A stretch of 43,184 bases of DNA from Megasphaera sp. NM10 (GTDB lineage Bacteria; Bacillota; Negativicutes; Veillonellales; Megasphaeraceae), in the NCBI RefSeq assembly GCF_000417505.1, contig NZ_APHY01000049.1, positions 1 through 43,184 of the forward strand, in the 5' to 3' direction. The notes beneath the pieces were generated by a model that saw nothing but the letters and a program-made list of their open reading frames with translations, was not told where the DNA came from and did no database searches. The position numbers and the translations under genes were made by a program. Below, in pieces: positions 33,427 to 42,034 of the stretch; the stretch's first letter is position 1; the number at the start of each line of letters is the position of its first letter.

Positions 33427-36024
33427 TTGGCAGGAAAAAAATTAACGCCTATGATGCAGCAGTACATGGAAGTCAAAGAGCAGTGCCAGGATAAGATTCT
33501 CTTTTTCCGCCTCGGCGATTTCTATGAAATGTTTTTTGACGATGCGCTGACGGCGTCACGCGAACTCGACCTGACCCTGACCGGCCGGGCTGGCGGCAAT
33601 AAAGAGAAGGTCCCCATGTGCGGCGTACCTTTCCATTCGGCCGACACCTATATCGAACGGCTGGTCCACAAAGGCTATAAAGTCGCTATCTGTGAACAGA
33701 TGGAAGACCCGAAGCTGGCCAAGGGGCTGGTCAAGCGCAAGATCATCAAGGTCATCACGCCGGGGACGATTACCCTGGAGAATGCCGTGGCGTCGAAGAA
33801 GAACAATTACATCGGCTGCCTGACCGAAAGCGATGCCATCCTTTCCATCGCCCTCATGGACGTCACGACGGGCGAATGTTTGTGGGCCGACTGTGCGGCG
33901 TCGGTCATGGAAGATTCCCTGTTCGACATCCTGGCCGTCTACGAACCGAGTGAGCTCATTTACGCCCACATGGGGAAGGATATGGATGCCGTCCGCGAAT
34001 ACCTGCGCAGCCACCTGGCCCAGTGTACGGTTACGGAATTTCCTGCCGATGACAGTGTCGATTACCGGGAACAGGCCCGGTCCTATTTCCCGCCGGAAGA
34101 CTTTGCCGCTGCCTCGGTGGCCGGCGAGTGTATCGGCATGCTCCTGGCCTATGTCAGTGACGTCATGCAGTCCGATATTTCCCACATCAATTCGCTGGAA
34201 CATATCGATAATGAACGGCGTCTGGTCGTCGATGCGGCCAGCCTGCGCCACCTGGAAATCACGCAGAACGTCCGCGACGGCGGCCGCCGGGGGACGCTCC
34301 TCGATGTCCTGGACAAGACTAAGACGGCTATGGGCGGCCGGCTCCTGCGCAAGTGGCTGGAAGCGCCGCTCATCCGCATTGCCGACATTACGCGCCGCCA
34401 GGATGCCGTCGAAGATTTCGTCCTCCACGAAATCATGCGCCAGGACACGGCAGACGTGCTGGACCGGATTTACGATTTTGAACGCATCCTGACCCGCATC
34501 GAAACGGGGACCGTGAGCCCCAAGGACCTGGTAGCCCTGCGGGAATCCCTGGCCGTCATCCCGCAGCTGAAACAGGTCCTGTCCGGTGTCAGTGCCGACC
34601 TCCTGCACAGCCTCAATGACCGCTTGCAGACTCATGACGACGTCTATGACCTGCTCTGCCGGGGCATCAAGGACGAACCGGGCCTGGTCATCCGCAACGG
34701 CGGCGTCATCCGCGACGGCTTTTCGCCGGAACTCGATGAAATCCGCTCCATTGCGGCCAACAGTCATGCCTTTTTGCAGGAACTGGAAGAGAAGGAACGG
34801 GAAAAGACGGGCATCAAGATGAAAATCGGCTATACTAAGGTCTTTGGCTATTACTTCGAGATTTCCCATGCCAATACCAAGCCCATCCCCGATTACTACG
34901 TGCGCAAGCAGACGTTGGTCAATGCCGAACGCTACATCACGCCGGAATTGAAGGAATTTGAAGTCAAAGTCCTGACCAGCCAGGAACGGATGCTGGCGCT
35001 GGAATACAAGCTCTTCGGCGATATCCGCCGCCAGATCCAGGGCCATATCCCGGCCATGCAGGAAACGGCCCGGGCCATTGCCTGCATCGACTGCCTGTAC
35101 AGCCTGGCCTGCGCGGCCTATGACAACCGCTACGTCCGTCCCAGCCTCAATACCAAGGCGACGATTTCCATTAAGGACGGCCGCCATCCCATTATTGAAA
35201 AGTATTTGAAAGACGAATTGTTCGTGCCTAACGACGTCACCTTGAACCATGAAGACCATGAAATCCTGGTCATCACCGGCCCCAACATGGCCGGCAAGTC
35301 GACGTATATGCGCCAGGTCGCCGTGCTGGTCCTCATGGCCCAGGCCGGCTCCTTCATTCCCGCCAAAGAAGGGTCTATCTGCCCGGTGGACCGCATTTTT
35401 ACCCGTATCGGTGCCAGCGACGACATCCTCACCGGCCAGAGTACGTTCATGATGGAAATGAAGGAAGTGTCGTACATCCTGAAACACGCCACCAGCCGCA
35501 GCCTGCTCATCCTCGATGAAATCGGCCGCGGCACGAGTACCTTCGACGGCATGTCCATCGCCCGGGCTGTCATCGAATACTGCCTGAAGCACATCCACGC
35601 CCTGACGCTGTTTGCGACGCACTACCATGAGCTCATCGCCATGGCTGACGATTCGCCGAAAATTAAGAATTATACCGTCGCCGTCAAGGAACGGGGCAAG
35701 AACATCAAGTTCCTGCGGCGCATCATTCCCGGCGGGGCCGACCGCAGCTATGGCCTGCACGTCGCCCGTCTGGCCGGGCTGCCCGAAAGCCTGCTCAAGC
35801 GGGCCGACGTCATCTTGGAAGACTTGGAAAAGAACGGCGGAGCACCCGTCCCGGCCAAGGCGCCTGTGAATCCGGCGCCGTCACCCATGGGAGACAGCCT
35901 CTTTTCCAGTCCCGTCATCGACAAGTTGCTCAGCGTCGATGTCAGCAGTATGACGCCGATTGAAGCGATTTCTTTCTTATATAATCTGCAAAAAGATGCC
36001 AAAGAAGGAAGTGGGATCCAGTGA
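33427..36024 (+). CDS. mutS: DNA mismatch repair protein MutS
   Basis: An 865-residue mismatch-recognition ATPase. The N-terminal mismatch-binding domain has the FxE-type motif in FFRLGDFYEMFFDDA. Connector, lever and clamp domains follow, then the ABC ATPase with Walker A GPNMAGKSTYMRQ from residue 618, LTGQSTFMMEM, Walker B LLILDEIGRGTSTFDG and ATHYHEL. The start is TTG 33427 with AAAGGAAGGTGAG upstream; earlier codons overlap miaB without a ribosome-binding site. It overlaps mutL by four bases (GTGA), so the partners are coupled. Confidence 0.97.
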   Translation: MAGKKLTPMMQQYMEVKEQCQDKILFFRLGDFYEMFFDDALTASRELDLTLTGRAGGNKEKVPMCGVPFHSADTYIERLVHKGYKVAICEQMEDPKLAKGLVKRKIIKVITPGTITLENAVASKKNNYIGCLTESDAILSIALMDVTTGECLWADCAASVMEDSLFDILAVYEPSELIYAHMGKDMDAVREYLRSHLAQCTVTEFPADDSVDYREQARSYFPPEDFAAASVAGECIGMLLAYVSDVMQSDISHINSLEHIDNERRLVVDAASLRHLEITQNVRDGGRRGTLLDVLDKTKTAMGGRLLRKWLEAPLIRIADITRRQDAVEDFVLHEIMRQDTADVLDRIYDFERILTRIETGTVSPKDLVALRESLAVIPQLKQVLSGVSADLLHSLNDRLQTHDDVYDLLCRGIKDEPGLVIRNGGVIRDGFSPELDEIRSIAANSHAFLQELEEKEREKTGIKMKIGYTKVFGYYFEISHANTKPIPDYYVRKQTLVNAERYITPELKEFEVKVLTSQERMLALEYKLFGDIRRQIQGHIPAMQETARAIACIDCLYSLACAAYDNRYVRPSLNTKATISIKDGRHPIIEKYLKDELFVPNDVTLNHEDHEILVITGPNMAGKSTYMRQVAVLVLMAQAGSFIPAKEGSICPVDRIFTRIGASDDILTGQSTFMMEMKEVSYILKHATSRSLLILDEIGRGTSTFDGMSIARAVIEYCLKHIHALTLFATHYHELIAMADDSPKIKNYTVAVKERGKNIKFLRRIIPGGADRSYGLHVARLAGLPESLLKRADVILEDLEKNGGAPVPAKAPVNPAPSPMGDSLFSSPVIDKLLSVDVSSMTPIEAISFLYNLQKDAKEGSGIQ

Positions 36025-38105
36025 GTTCAATCATTCATGTCTTAGATGAAGCAACGCGCAATAAGATTGCTGCCGGCGAAGTCGTCGAACGGCCGGCATC
36101 GTGCATCAAAGAACTCGTAGAAAATGCCATCGATGCCGGTGCCCATGCCATTGAAGTGGAAATCGCCGACGGCGGCCAGTCCTATATGCGGGTCACTGAC
36201 GACGGCTGCGGCATGAGTCCGGAAGATGCCCATAAGTGCATCATCCGCCACGGTACGAGCAAGATCAGTTCCGTCGAAGATATTTTTGCCATTACGTCTT
36301 TAGGCTTCCGCGGCGAAGCCGTGCCCAGTATCGCCGCCGTATCGCACATGCAGATCACGACGCGCCAGGCCAGCGATGACTTTGCGACGCACCTCATCCT
36401 CGACGGGGGCGAAATCACGGCAGAAGACCAGGCCGGCGCACCGGTCGGGACGACGATGGAAGTGAGCGACCTCTTTTACAATACGCCGGCGCGGCGCAAG
36501 TTCCTCAAGAGCGAACGGACGGAAAGTTCGAAAATCTCTGAAATGGTGACCAAACTGGCCCTGGCCAATCCGGCCATTGCCTTTACTTTTACCAATAACG
36601 GCCGGACGACAATGAAGACCGGCGGCACCGGCGATTTGCGGGAAACCGTTGCCAATATCTACGGCGCCAACGTCGCCCGCGATGTCTTTGCCGTCACTGC
36701 CGACCAGGACGGTATCAGCCTGGAAGGCTATGTAGGCAAGCCGTCGGTCTTAAAGAGCAACCGCAACTGGCAGACGTGCATCGTCAATCACCGCATCGTC
36801 CATAATCCCTTGATGTTCAAGGCCATTGACAATGCCTATCATGCCATGCTGCCGAAATCGGGCTATCCCTTTGCCATGCTCCACCTCCACGTCGACCCGG
36901 CGACGATTGACGTCAACGTCCATCCGGCTAAGACGGAAATCAAATTCTCTGATGAACAAGCCGTCTACCGCGCCATCTACCACAGCATCGTCACGGCCCT
37001 GGTGGCCCAGGAAAAGCCCGAAGCCATCGCCAAGACCATCGGTGATGCTGTAGGGGCCGTCCCAGAGGGCGGCCCGCAGCAAGTCCATGTAGGGGCGCCC
37101 ACGTGGGGCGCCCGCTCGCAGGAGAGTGGCCAGGCAACCTCCGTAGGGGCCGTCCCAAAGGGCGGCCCGCAGCAGGCCCATGTAGGGGCGCCCACGTGGG
37201 GCGCCCGCTCGCAGGAGAGTGGCCAGGCAACCTCTGTAGGGGCCGTCCCAAAGGGCGGCCCGCAGCAAGCCCATGTAGGGGCGCCCACGTGGGGCGCCCG
37301 CTCGCAGGAAAGTGGCCAAGCAACCTCCGTAGGGGCCGTCCCAAAGGGCGGCCCGCAATGGGAAAAGGCAACCTCTCAGTCCGCTACGCGGACAGCTCCC
37401 CTATCAGGGGAGCCTCTTGCGGATGGTTCTTCCTTGTTTTCCCAGGCTTTGGCCCAGCATGGCCAGGGCGGCCCGTCGGAAGCGACGTCGGTCGTTTCCG
37501 AGGCGTCAGCGCCTAAAATCGTCTTTGACGGCGATGACGACGTCTTCATTCCCTTAGGGGAAGTGGCGGACTGCTTCATCATTGCCAAGAAGGGTCAGGA
37601 TTTATACATCGTCGATCAGCACGCGGCTCATGAACGGATCCGCTACGATACGTTCTGCAAGCGTGTCGAACGGATGCCGAGCCAGCAGTTGCTGACGCCG
37701 GAGTTCGTCGAAGTCGACAACGAGGATATGACGCTCTTATTGGAACGGCAGGATGTCTTCAACGACCTGGGCTATACCTATTCCGAAGCCGGGCCGACGA
37801 CGCTGCGCGTCGAAGAAGTGCCCTGCGATTTGCAGACCAGCGATATTGCCGATTCTTTAAAGGATATCTGCCTGCTCCTGCATGACCAGAAGGAACCGGA
37901 TAAAGCCATGGTCCGCCATCGTTCGCTGGCCTATCTGTCCTGCCACGGTGCCGTCAAGGCCGGAGACAGCCTCAATATCCGCCAGATGAAGCAGCTCCTG
38001 GATGATTTGTTCCATACGGAAAAACCCTACGTCTGCCCTCATGGCCGGCCGACGATCATCCGCTTTACGCCAAAAGAATTAGCGCACTTATTTAAACGGA
38101 CATGA
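36021..38105 (+). CDS. mutL: DNA mismatch repair endonuclease MutL with repeat-derived linker
   Basis: A 694-residue protein that couples MutS to strand incision. The GHKL ATPase domain (1-~335) has KELVENAIDAGA, DDGCGM, RHGTSKI and GFRGEA. The C-terminal dimerisation/endonuclease domain (~500-694) has DQHAAHERIRYD (532-543), CHGAVKAG and CPHGRPT. The canonical motif ends in Glu; here it is Asp543. Between them, residues 344-471 are made of repeats: three 31-residue units (VGAVPKGGPQQAHVGAPTWG...) and a partial fourth, followed by translated family B sequence. The frame is kept because each unit is 93 bp. The start GTG overlaps the mutS stop. The linker is normally variable and disordered, so function is probably retained. 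Confidence 0.95.
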   Translation: MSSIIHVLDEATRNKIAAGEVVERPASCIKELVENAIDAGAHAIEVEIADGGQSYMRVTDDGCGMSPEDAHKCIIRHGTSKISSVEDIFAITSLGFRGEAVPSIAAVSHMQITTRQASDDFATHLILDGGEITAEDQAGAPVGTTMEVSDLFYNTPARRKFLKSERTESSKISEMVTKLALANPAIAFTFTNNGRTTMKTGGTGDLRETVANIYGANVARDVFAVTADQDGISLEGYVGKPSVLKSNRNWQTCIVNHRIVHNPLMFKAIDNAYHAMLPKSGYPFAMLHLHVDPATIDVNVHPAKTEIKFSDEQAVYRAIYHSIVTALVAQEKPEAIAKTIGDAVGAVPEGGPQQVHVGAPTWGARSQESGQATSVGAVPKGGPQQAHVGAPTWGARSQESGQATSVGAVPKGGPQQAHVGAPTWGARSQESGQATSVGAVPKGGPQWEKATSQSATRTAPLSGEPLADGSSLFSQALAQHGQGGPSEATSVVSEASAPKIVFDGDDDVFIPLGEVADCFIIAKKGQDLYIVDQHAAHERIRYDTFCKRVERMPSQQLLTPEFVEVDNEDMTLLLERQDVFNDLGYTYSEAGPTTLRVEEVPCDLQTSDIADSLKDICLLLHDQKEPDKAMVRHRSLAYLSCHGAVKAGDSLNIRQMKQLLDDLFHTEKPYVCPHGRPTIIRFTPKELAHLFKRT
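37050..37416 (+). repeat. Three 93-bp tandem repeats plus partial copy and family B unit inside mutL
   Basis: Units start at 37050, 37143 and 37236, with a partial fourth at 37329. Each contains two family A arms (GTAGGGGCCGTCCCAAAGGG... and GTAGGGGCGCCCACGTGGGG...). A family B copy (CCTCTCAGTCCGCTACGCGG to CAGGGGAGCC, 37374-37414) follows. These are the intergenic repeats of this genome, here in a coding frame. Confidence 0.95.
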
Positions 38106-38931
38106 CTCATATGATTTACGTCGTGCCTTCATTGAAGGCCAAAGAAAAATTACAATGTGAAGGGAAAGCCTGGGCCGAAAGCCAGGGCTTTGCCTATGTG
38201 CCGCGGGGAAAGCGGACCATACAGGATTTGATGGATGAATACGGCGAGGATTTCCTCGTCTATTCCTCACGGGGGCCTCAGATAGACCGCCCGGAAGGCA
38301 GCCATTTCTTCAGCCTCAACATGGCTGAACTGCGCATCCAGAACCTGCGGAAAGGCCAGCGCGACCATCTCCTGGAAGCCTGATGGGGGTGAAGGAGTAC
38401 GACCTGCGGCCTGCAGCGGCACAGCCGCCCATTTCCGTCCTCGATTGTACCTGTGGTTTTGGCGCCGATGCGGCCGTCGCCTCTTTCGGTCTGCCGGCTG
38501 GCTCCCGCGTCGATGCCCTGGAAGTATCGCCTTTGCTGGAAGCCGTTACGGCCTGGGGCTTTTCCCACTTTGTCCATAAGAAAGACGACGTCACGGCGGC
38601 GCTGCGCCGGATTTCCCTGCGCTGTGGCGACTATCGCGATTATCTCTTATCCGATGACGGGCCTGTGTACGACGTCCTCTATTTCGACCCCATGTTCCAG
38701 CGGCCTGTCGAGGCGAGCTGCCAGTTCCAGCCCGTCCGGGCCATCATGGAACACGGCGGTCTGACGCGGGACCTCATCGAACGGGCGCTGCAGAAAGCCC
38801 GGCGCCGGGTGGTCATCAAAGAACGGGATTTCCGCCAGCTCTGCCGCGATTTCCCGGATGTTGCCTTATATGGCGGCAAATACAGCCGCATTGGCTATGC
38901 CGTATTGGAGTGTGATTCATGGAAAAAGTAA
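38102..38931 (+). CDS. Class I SAM-dependent methyltransferase, RsmJ-like (frameshift near 38380)
   Basis: Two adjacent frames make one protein of ~276 residues. The N-terminal part (MTHMIYVVPSLKAKEKL ... FFSLNMAELRIQNLRKGQRD) matches the leader of RsmJ-like methyltransferases found beside miaA in Negativicutes. The second part has the SAM motif VLDCTCGFGADAAVASFG and YFDPMFQRP. The join reads GAAGCCTGATGGGG; adding one C (GAA GCC CTG ATG GGG) restores EALMGVKE. Alternatively TGATG is a genuine stop/start overlap giving two peptides. It overlaps mutL by four bases and miaA by 13. The target is unknown; rRNA is likely. Confidence 0.78.
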
Positions 38932-39848
38932 TTGCCATCATCGGTCCGACGGCGGTCGGCAAGACGGCCCTCAGTTTTGCCCTGGCCGAACACTACGGGA
39001 CCGACCTCATTTCCGGCGACGCCTACCAGATTTACCGCCATATGGATATCGGTACGGCCAAGCCGACGGCGGACGAACTGGCCCGCTATCACCATTATCT
39101 CATCGATATTGCTGAGCCCGACGAACCCTATTCGGCAGCCCGCTTCTGTGATATGGCGGGAAAGGCCATTGCCGAAGTCAACGGAAAGGGGAAGATACCC
39201 ATTCTCGTCGGCGGTACGGGCCTATACGTCCAGTCCCTCCTGGAAGGCTATGATTTCCAGACGGCCCGCATGACCGAAGCCGACAAGGAAGCGGCCCAGG
39301 CGCGGATCGACGCTCTCAGTCAAGAGGAACTGAAGGCCTATATCGAGACAGAAACGGACTGGCAGCCGCCGGACTGGCACGAGCTGTTTTCCAACACGCA
39401 CCGCCTGACCCGCCTGGTCAGCGCCATCGAGCAGGGCGAAGGAAAATCTTTCGTCCGGGCCGGCAAGGCTCGGGATGTAGTCTATGACGCTTACGTCATC
39501 GGTCTGCGCCTGCCGCGGGATGTCTTGTACCGGCGCATTGAAGAGCGCGTCGACGCCATGATTGCCGCCGGCTGGGTTGATGAAGTGCGGTACCTGCTGG
39601 ACAAGGGCATCCCGCCGGGCTGTCAGTCCATGAAGGCCATCGGCTATCAGGAACTGGCCCTGTATCTCCAGGGACAGATGCCCCTCGATGACGCCGCAGC
39701 CCGCATCAAGACCCGGACGCGGCGCTTTGCCAAACGCCAGCTCACGTGGTTCAAACGCATGCCCTATATCCACTGGTACGACAAGGACCAGTACGATGGA
39801 GAAGAAGCATTGATACAGGCTGTGCTGGGGGATGTGCCTTTCCCATGA
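38919..39848 (+). CDS. miaA: tRNA dimethylallyltransferase MiaA
   Basis: A 309-residue enzyme that adds the isopentenyl group to A37 of tRNAs reading U-starting codons, giving i6A, the substrate of MiaB. P-loop GPTAVGKTAL (residues 9-18), SGDAYQIYRHMDIGTAKP, HHYLIDIAEPDEPYSAARF, VGGTGLYVQSLLEG and the C-terminal TRRFAKRQLTWFKR are all present. It overlaps the methyltransferase gene by 13 bases. Last gene of the operon; hfq, often next to miaA, is absent here. Confidence 0.97.
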   Translation: MEKVIAIIGPTAVGKTALSFALAEHYGTDLISGDAYQIYRHMDIGTAKPTADELARYHHYLIDIAEPDEPYSAARFCDMAGKAIAEVNGKGKIPILVGGTGLYVQSLLEGYDFQTARMTEADKEAAQARIDALSQEELKAYIETETDWQPPDWHELFSNTHRLTRLVSAIEQGEGKSFVRAGKARDVVYDAYVIGLRLPRDVLYRRIEERVDAMIAAGWVDEVRYLLDKGIPPGCQSMKAIGYQELALYLQGQMPLDDAAARIKTRTRRFAKRQLTWFKRMPYIHWYDKDQYDGEEALIQAVLGDVPFP

Positions 39849-39884
39849 CGGGAAGGCGCAGGCGGCAAGTAGAAAAGCAACCTC

Positions 39885-40207
39885 CGTAGGGGCCGTCCCA
39901 GAGGGCGGCCCGCAGCTGACAGCTCTCCTATGAGGAGAGCCGAAAGCCTCCCCTGATAGGGAGGTGCCGTAAGGCGGAGAGGTTTCCTTCAGCGACCTGC
40001 GACCTGCGAAACAGCGGACTGTAAGGAAAAAAGCAATCTCCGTAGGGGCCGTCCCGGAGGGCGGCCCGAAATGAAAAAAGGTCCTGAACGGTATAGCGTC
40101 TCATTGTCTGGAAGAACCTCTCAGTCAGCAGAGCTGACAGCTCTCCTATGAGGAGAGCCACTAGCCCCTAACACCTAACTACTATTCACTAACCACTAGC
40201 CACTAAC
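39885..40207. repeat. Dense repeat mosaic between miaA and the PLP lyase gene
   Basis: Contains family A arms (GTAGGGGCCGTCCCAGAGGG at 39888; GTAGGGGCCGTCCCGGAGGG near 40042) and three family B copies in both orientations (39918-39950, 39948-39990, 40119-40160). It ends with CCACTAGCC / CTAAC tandem strings. The CAACCTCC-GTAGGGGCCGTCC junction is the same as in the mutL units. No gene is seen. Confidence 0.75.
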
Positions 40208-40233
40208 TTATACATTCATTATAGAAAGGAATC

Positions 40234-41496
40234 ATGACATTGTCTTTGGATTTAGAAACATTACGAAAAGAAGCGCTGGCCGAATGTGCGGACCAGTTTG
40301 AACGCATTGATACGATTTGTCTCCATAATACGGCGAAAGTCCTGGCCGCTTATAAGGAAGCCCAGATTTCTTCGTACCAGTTTGCCGGTACGTCGGGCTA
40401 TGGCTACAGCGACATGGGCCGGGAAAAGCTCGATGAAGTCTTTGCCCGCGTCTTCAAGGCCGAAAAGGCCATTGTCCGGCCCCACTTCGTATCGGGGACC
40501 CATGCGCTGGCGACGGTCCTGCTGGCCCTGTTGCAGACCGGCGATCTCATGATGAGCCTCGTCGGGGCGCCTTATGACACGATGCAGGGCGTCATCGGCT
40601 ATGCCCATGAAACGCCGCACTCTTTGAAGGAAAAGGGCGTCCGCTATGAGGAAGTCCCCTTGAAGGACAACGCCTATGATTTGGCCGGCATTGAAGCGGC
40701 CGTCGCCGAAAAGCAGCCGAAACTGGTCCTCATCCAGCGTTCCCGCGGTTACAGCACGCGGGCATCCTTGACGATTGATGATATCCGTTCTATTATTTCC
40801 GTCGTCAAGAAGGTCAGCCCCAAGACGATTTGCTTCGTCGACAACTGTTATGGCGAATTTGCTGCTGAAGAAGAACCGATTGAAGCCGGTGCCGACATCA
40901 TCGCCGGGTCGCTCATAAAGAATCCCGGCGGCGGCATTGCTCCCACAGGCGGCTATATTGCCGGCAAGGAAGAACTGGTCCACGCCGCAGCCGACTACCT
41001 GACGGCTCCGGGCCTGGGCGACGAACTCGGTTCCTATGCAGCCGGCTACCGCCTCTTTTTCCAGGGCTTCTTCATGGCACCGCACGTTACGGCTCAGGCT
41101 ATCAAAGGGGCCGTCTTTGCAGCGGCTGTCTTTGAAAAGATGGGCTTCAAGGTCTCGCCGGCCGTCCAGGACCCGCGCGTCGACCTGATCCAGACCATTT
41201 ACCTGGAAAACGAACAGAACATGTGTCTCTTCTGCCAGGGTATCCAGTCCTTCTCGCCTGTCGACGCCCACGTCACACCCATTCCCGACGATATGCCGGG
41301 CTATGCCGATAAGATCATCATGGCCGCCGGTGATTTCGTTCAGGGTTCGTCTATCGAATTGTCGGCCGACGGCCCGATCCGCGACCCGTACATGATTTAT
41401 CTCCAAGGCGGCATCGTCTTTGAACACAATGTCCTGGCCATCCTCAGCGCAGCCCAGTACATTGCCGAACACCGGGAAGGAGCCGCTCATGATTAA
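40234..41496 (+). CDS. Methionine gamma-lyase family PLP enzyme (aluminium-resistance protein family)
   Basis: A 420-residue pyridoxal-phosphate enzyme of the fold-type I family once called aluminium-resistance proteins (YnbB-like). The PLP lysine is K229 in IAGSLIKNPGGGIAPTGGY. Other landmarks are QFAGTSGYGYSDMGREKLDE, RPHFVSGTHA, LIQRSRGYSTRASLT and FVDNCYGEF. The natural substrate is not settled. ATG 40234 has GAAAGGAATC upstream. It overlaps rnmV by eight bases, so it leads a three-gene unit with rnmV and rsmA. Confidence 0.93.
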   Translation: MTLSLDLETLRKEALAECADQFERIDTICLHNTAKVLAAYKEAQISSYQFAGTSGYGYSDMGREKLDEVFARVFKAEKAIVRPHFVSGTHALATVLLALLQTGDLMMSLVGAPYDTMQGVIGYAHETPHSLKEKGVRYEEVPLKDNAYDLAGIEAAVAEKQPKLVLIQRSRGYSTRASLTIDDIRSIISVVKKVSPKTICFVDNCYGEFAAEEEPIEAGADIIAGSLIKNPGGGIAPTGGYIAGKEELVHAAADYLTAPGLGDELGSYAAGYRLFFQGFFMAPHVTAQAIKGAVFAAAVFEKMGFKVSPAVQDPRVDLIQTIYLENEQNMCLFCQGIQSFSPVDAHVTPIPDDMPGYADKIIMAAGDFVQGSSIELSADGPIRDPYMIYLQGGIVFEHNVLAILSAAQYIAEHREGAAHD

Positions 41497-42034
41497 GGAA
41501 GTCCTCGTCGTCGAAGGCCGGTCCGATGTCGCCCGCATCCGGGCCAGTCACATCGACGTCGATATGATTACGACAGATGGTTTCAATTTGAAGCCTCACA
41601 CGCTGGAACAGATCCGCTGTGCTTATGAAAAGCGGGGCATCATCATCCTGACCGACCCCGACCGGGCCGGCGAACAGATCCGCAAGTTCCTGACCGACCG
41701 CTTCCCTAATGCCAAACACGCCTTTATCCCCAGGAAAGATGCCATTGCCAACAACGACCTGGGCGTCGAACAGGCCTCGCCGGAAGCCATCCGCCTGGCC
41801 TTGTCCAAAGTCCGCTGTGCGACGTATGAACCGCAGGCGACCTTTACCATGCAGGACATTTCCGCTGCTGGCCTCAACGGGACGCCTGATGCGGCCGACC
41901 GCCGGGCCGAAGTCGGCGCCATCCTGGGTATCGGCTATGGCAATGCCAAACAGTTTTTGAAACGCTTGAACCATTACGGCGTCACCCGTGACGAATGGGA
42001 TGATGCCCTCCGTCAGATCCACGAGGTGAAATAA
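41489..42034 (+). CDS. rnmV: Ribonuclease M5
   Basis: A 181-residue Toprim-domain RNase that matures 5S rRNA in Firmicutes. Toprim motifs VVEGRSD (E9) and LTDPDRAGEQIR (D56, D58) are present, and the C-terminal half (IGYGNAKQFLKRLNHYGVTR) is typical. It overlaps the lyase gene by eight bases, and rsmA starts directly after its stop. rnmV-rsmA is a conserved Firmicute gene pair. Confidence 0.96.
   Translation: MIKEVLVVEGRSDVARIRASHIDVDMITTDGFNLKPHTLEQIRCAYEKRGIIILTDPDRAGEQIRKFLTDRFPNAKHAFIPRKDAIANNDLGVEQASPEAIRLALSKVRCATYEPQATFTMQDISAAGLNGTPDAADRRAEVGAILGIGYGNAKQFLKRLNHYGVTRDEWDDALRQIHEVK

Noticed and set aside
33556-35760. A 734-codon open frame antisense to mutS, and similar long antisense frames opposite hydA, the porin, typA and the lyase gene
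   Set aside because: They arise from the strong C-ending codon bias of the sense genes; none has a ribosome-binding site or recognisable domain, while each sense strand encodes a complete known protein.
36750-37358. Antisense frame across the mutL repeats as a repeat protein (GAPRGRPYMGLLRAALWDGP pattern)
   Set aside because: The repeats are palindromic, so both strands stay open; the sense frame joins two conserved MutL domains.
37050-37416. The regular repeats in mutL as a CRISPR array
   Set aside because: The 93-bp units are nearly identical throughout with no unique spacers, and they are in frame within mutL.
38102-38931. Two separate genes joined by a TGATG stop/start
   Set aside because: The first part alone has no domain of its own and matches the N-terminal leader of RsmJ-like enzymes; one extra C restores a single protein. 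Kept as one gene with a caveat.
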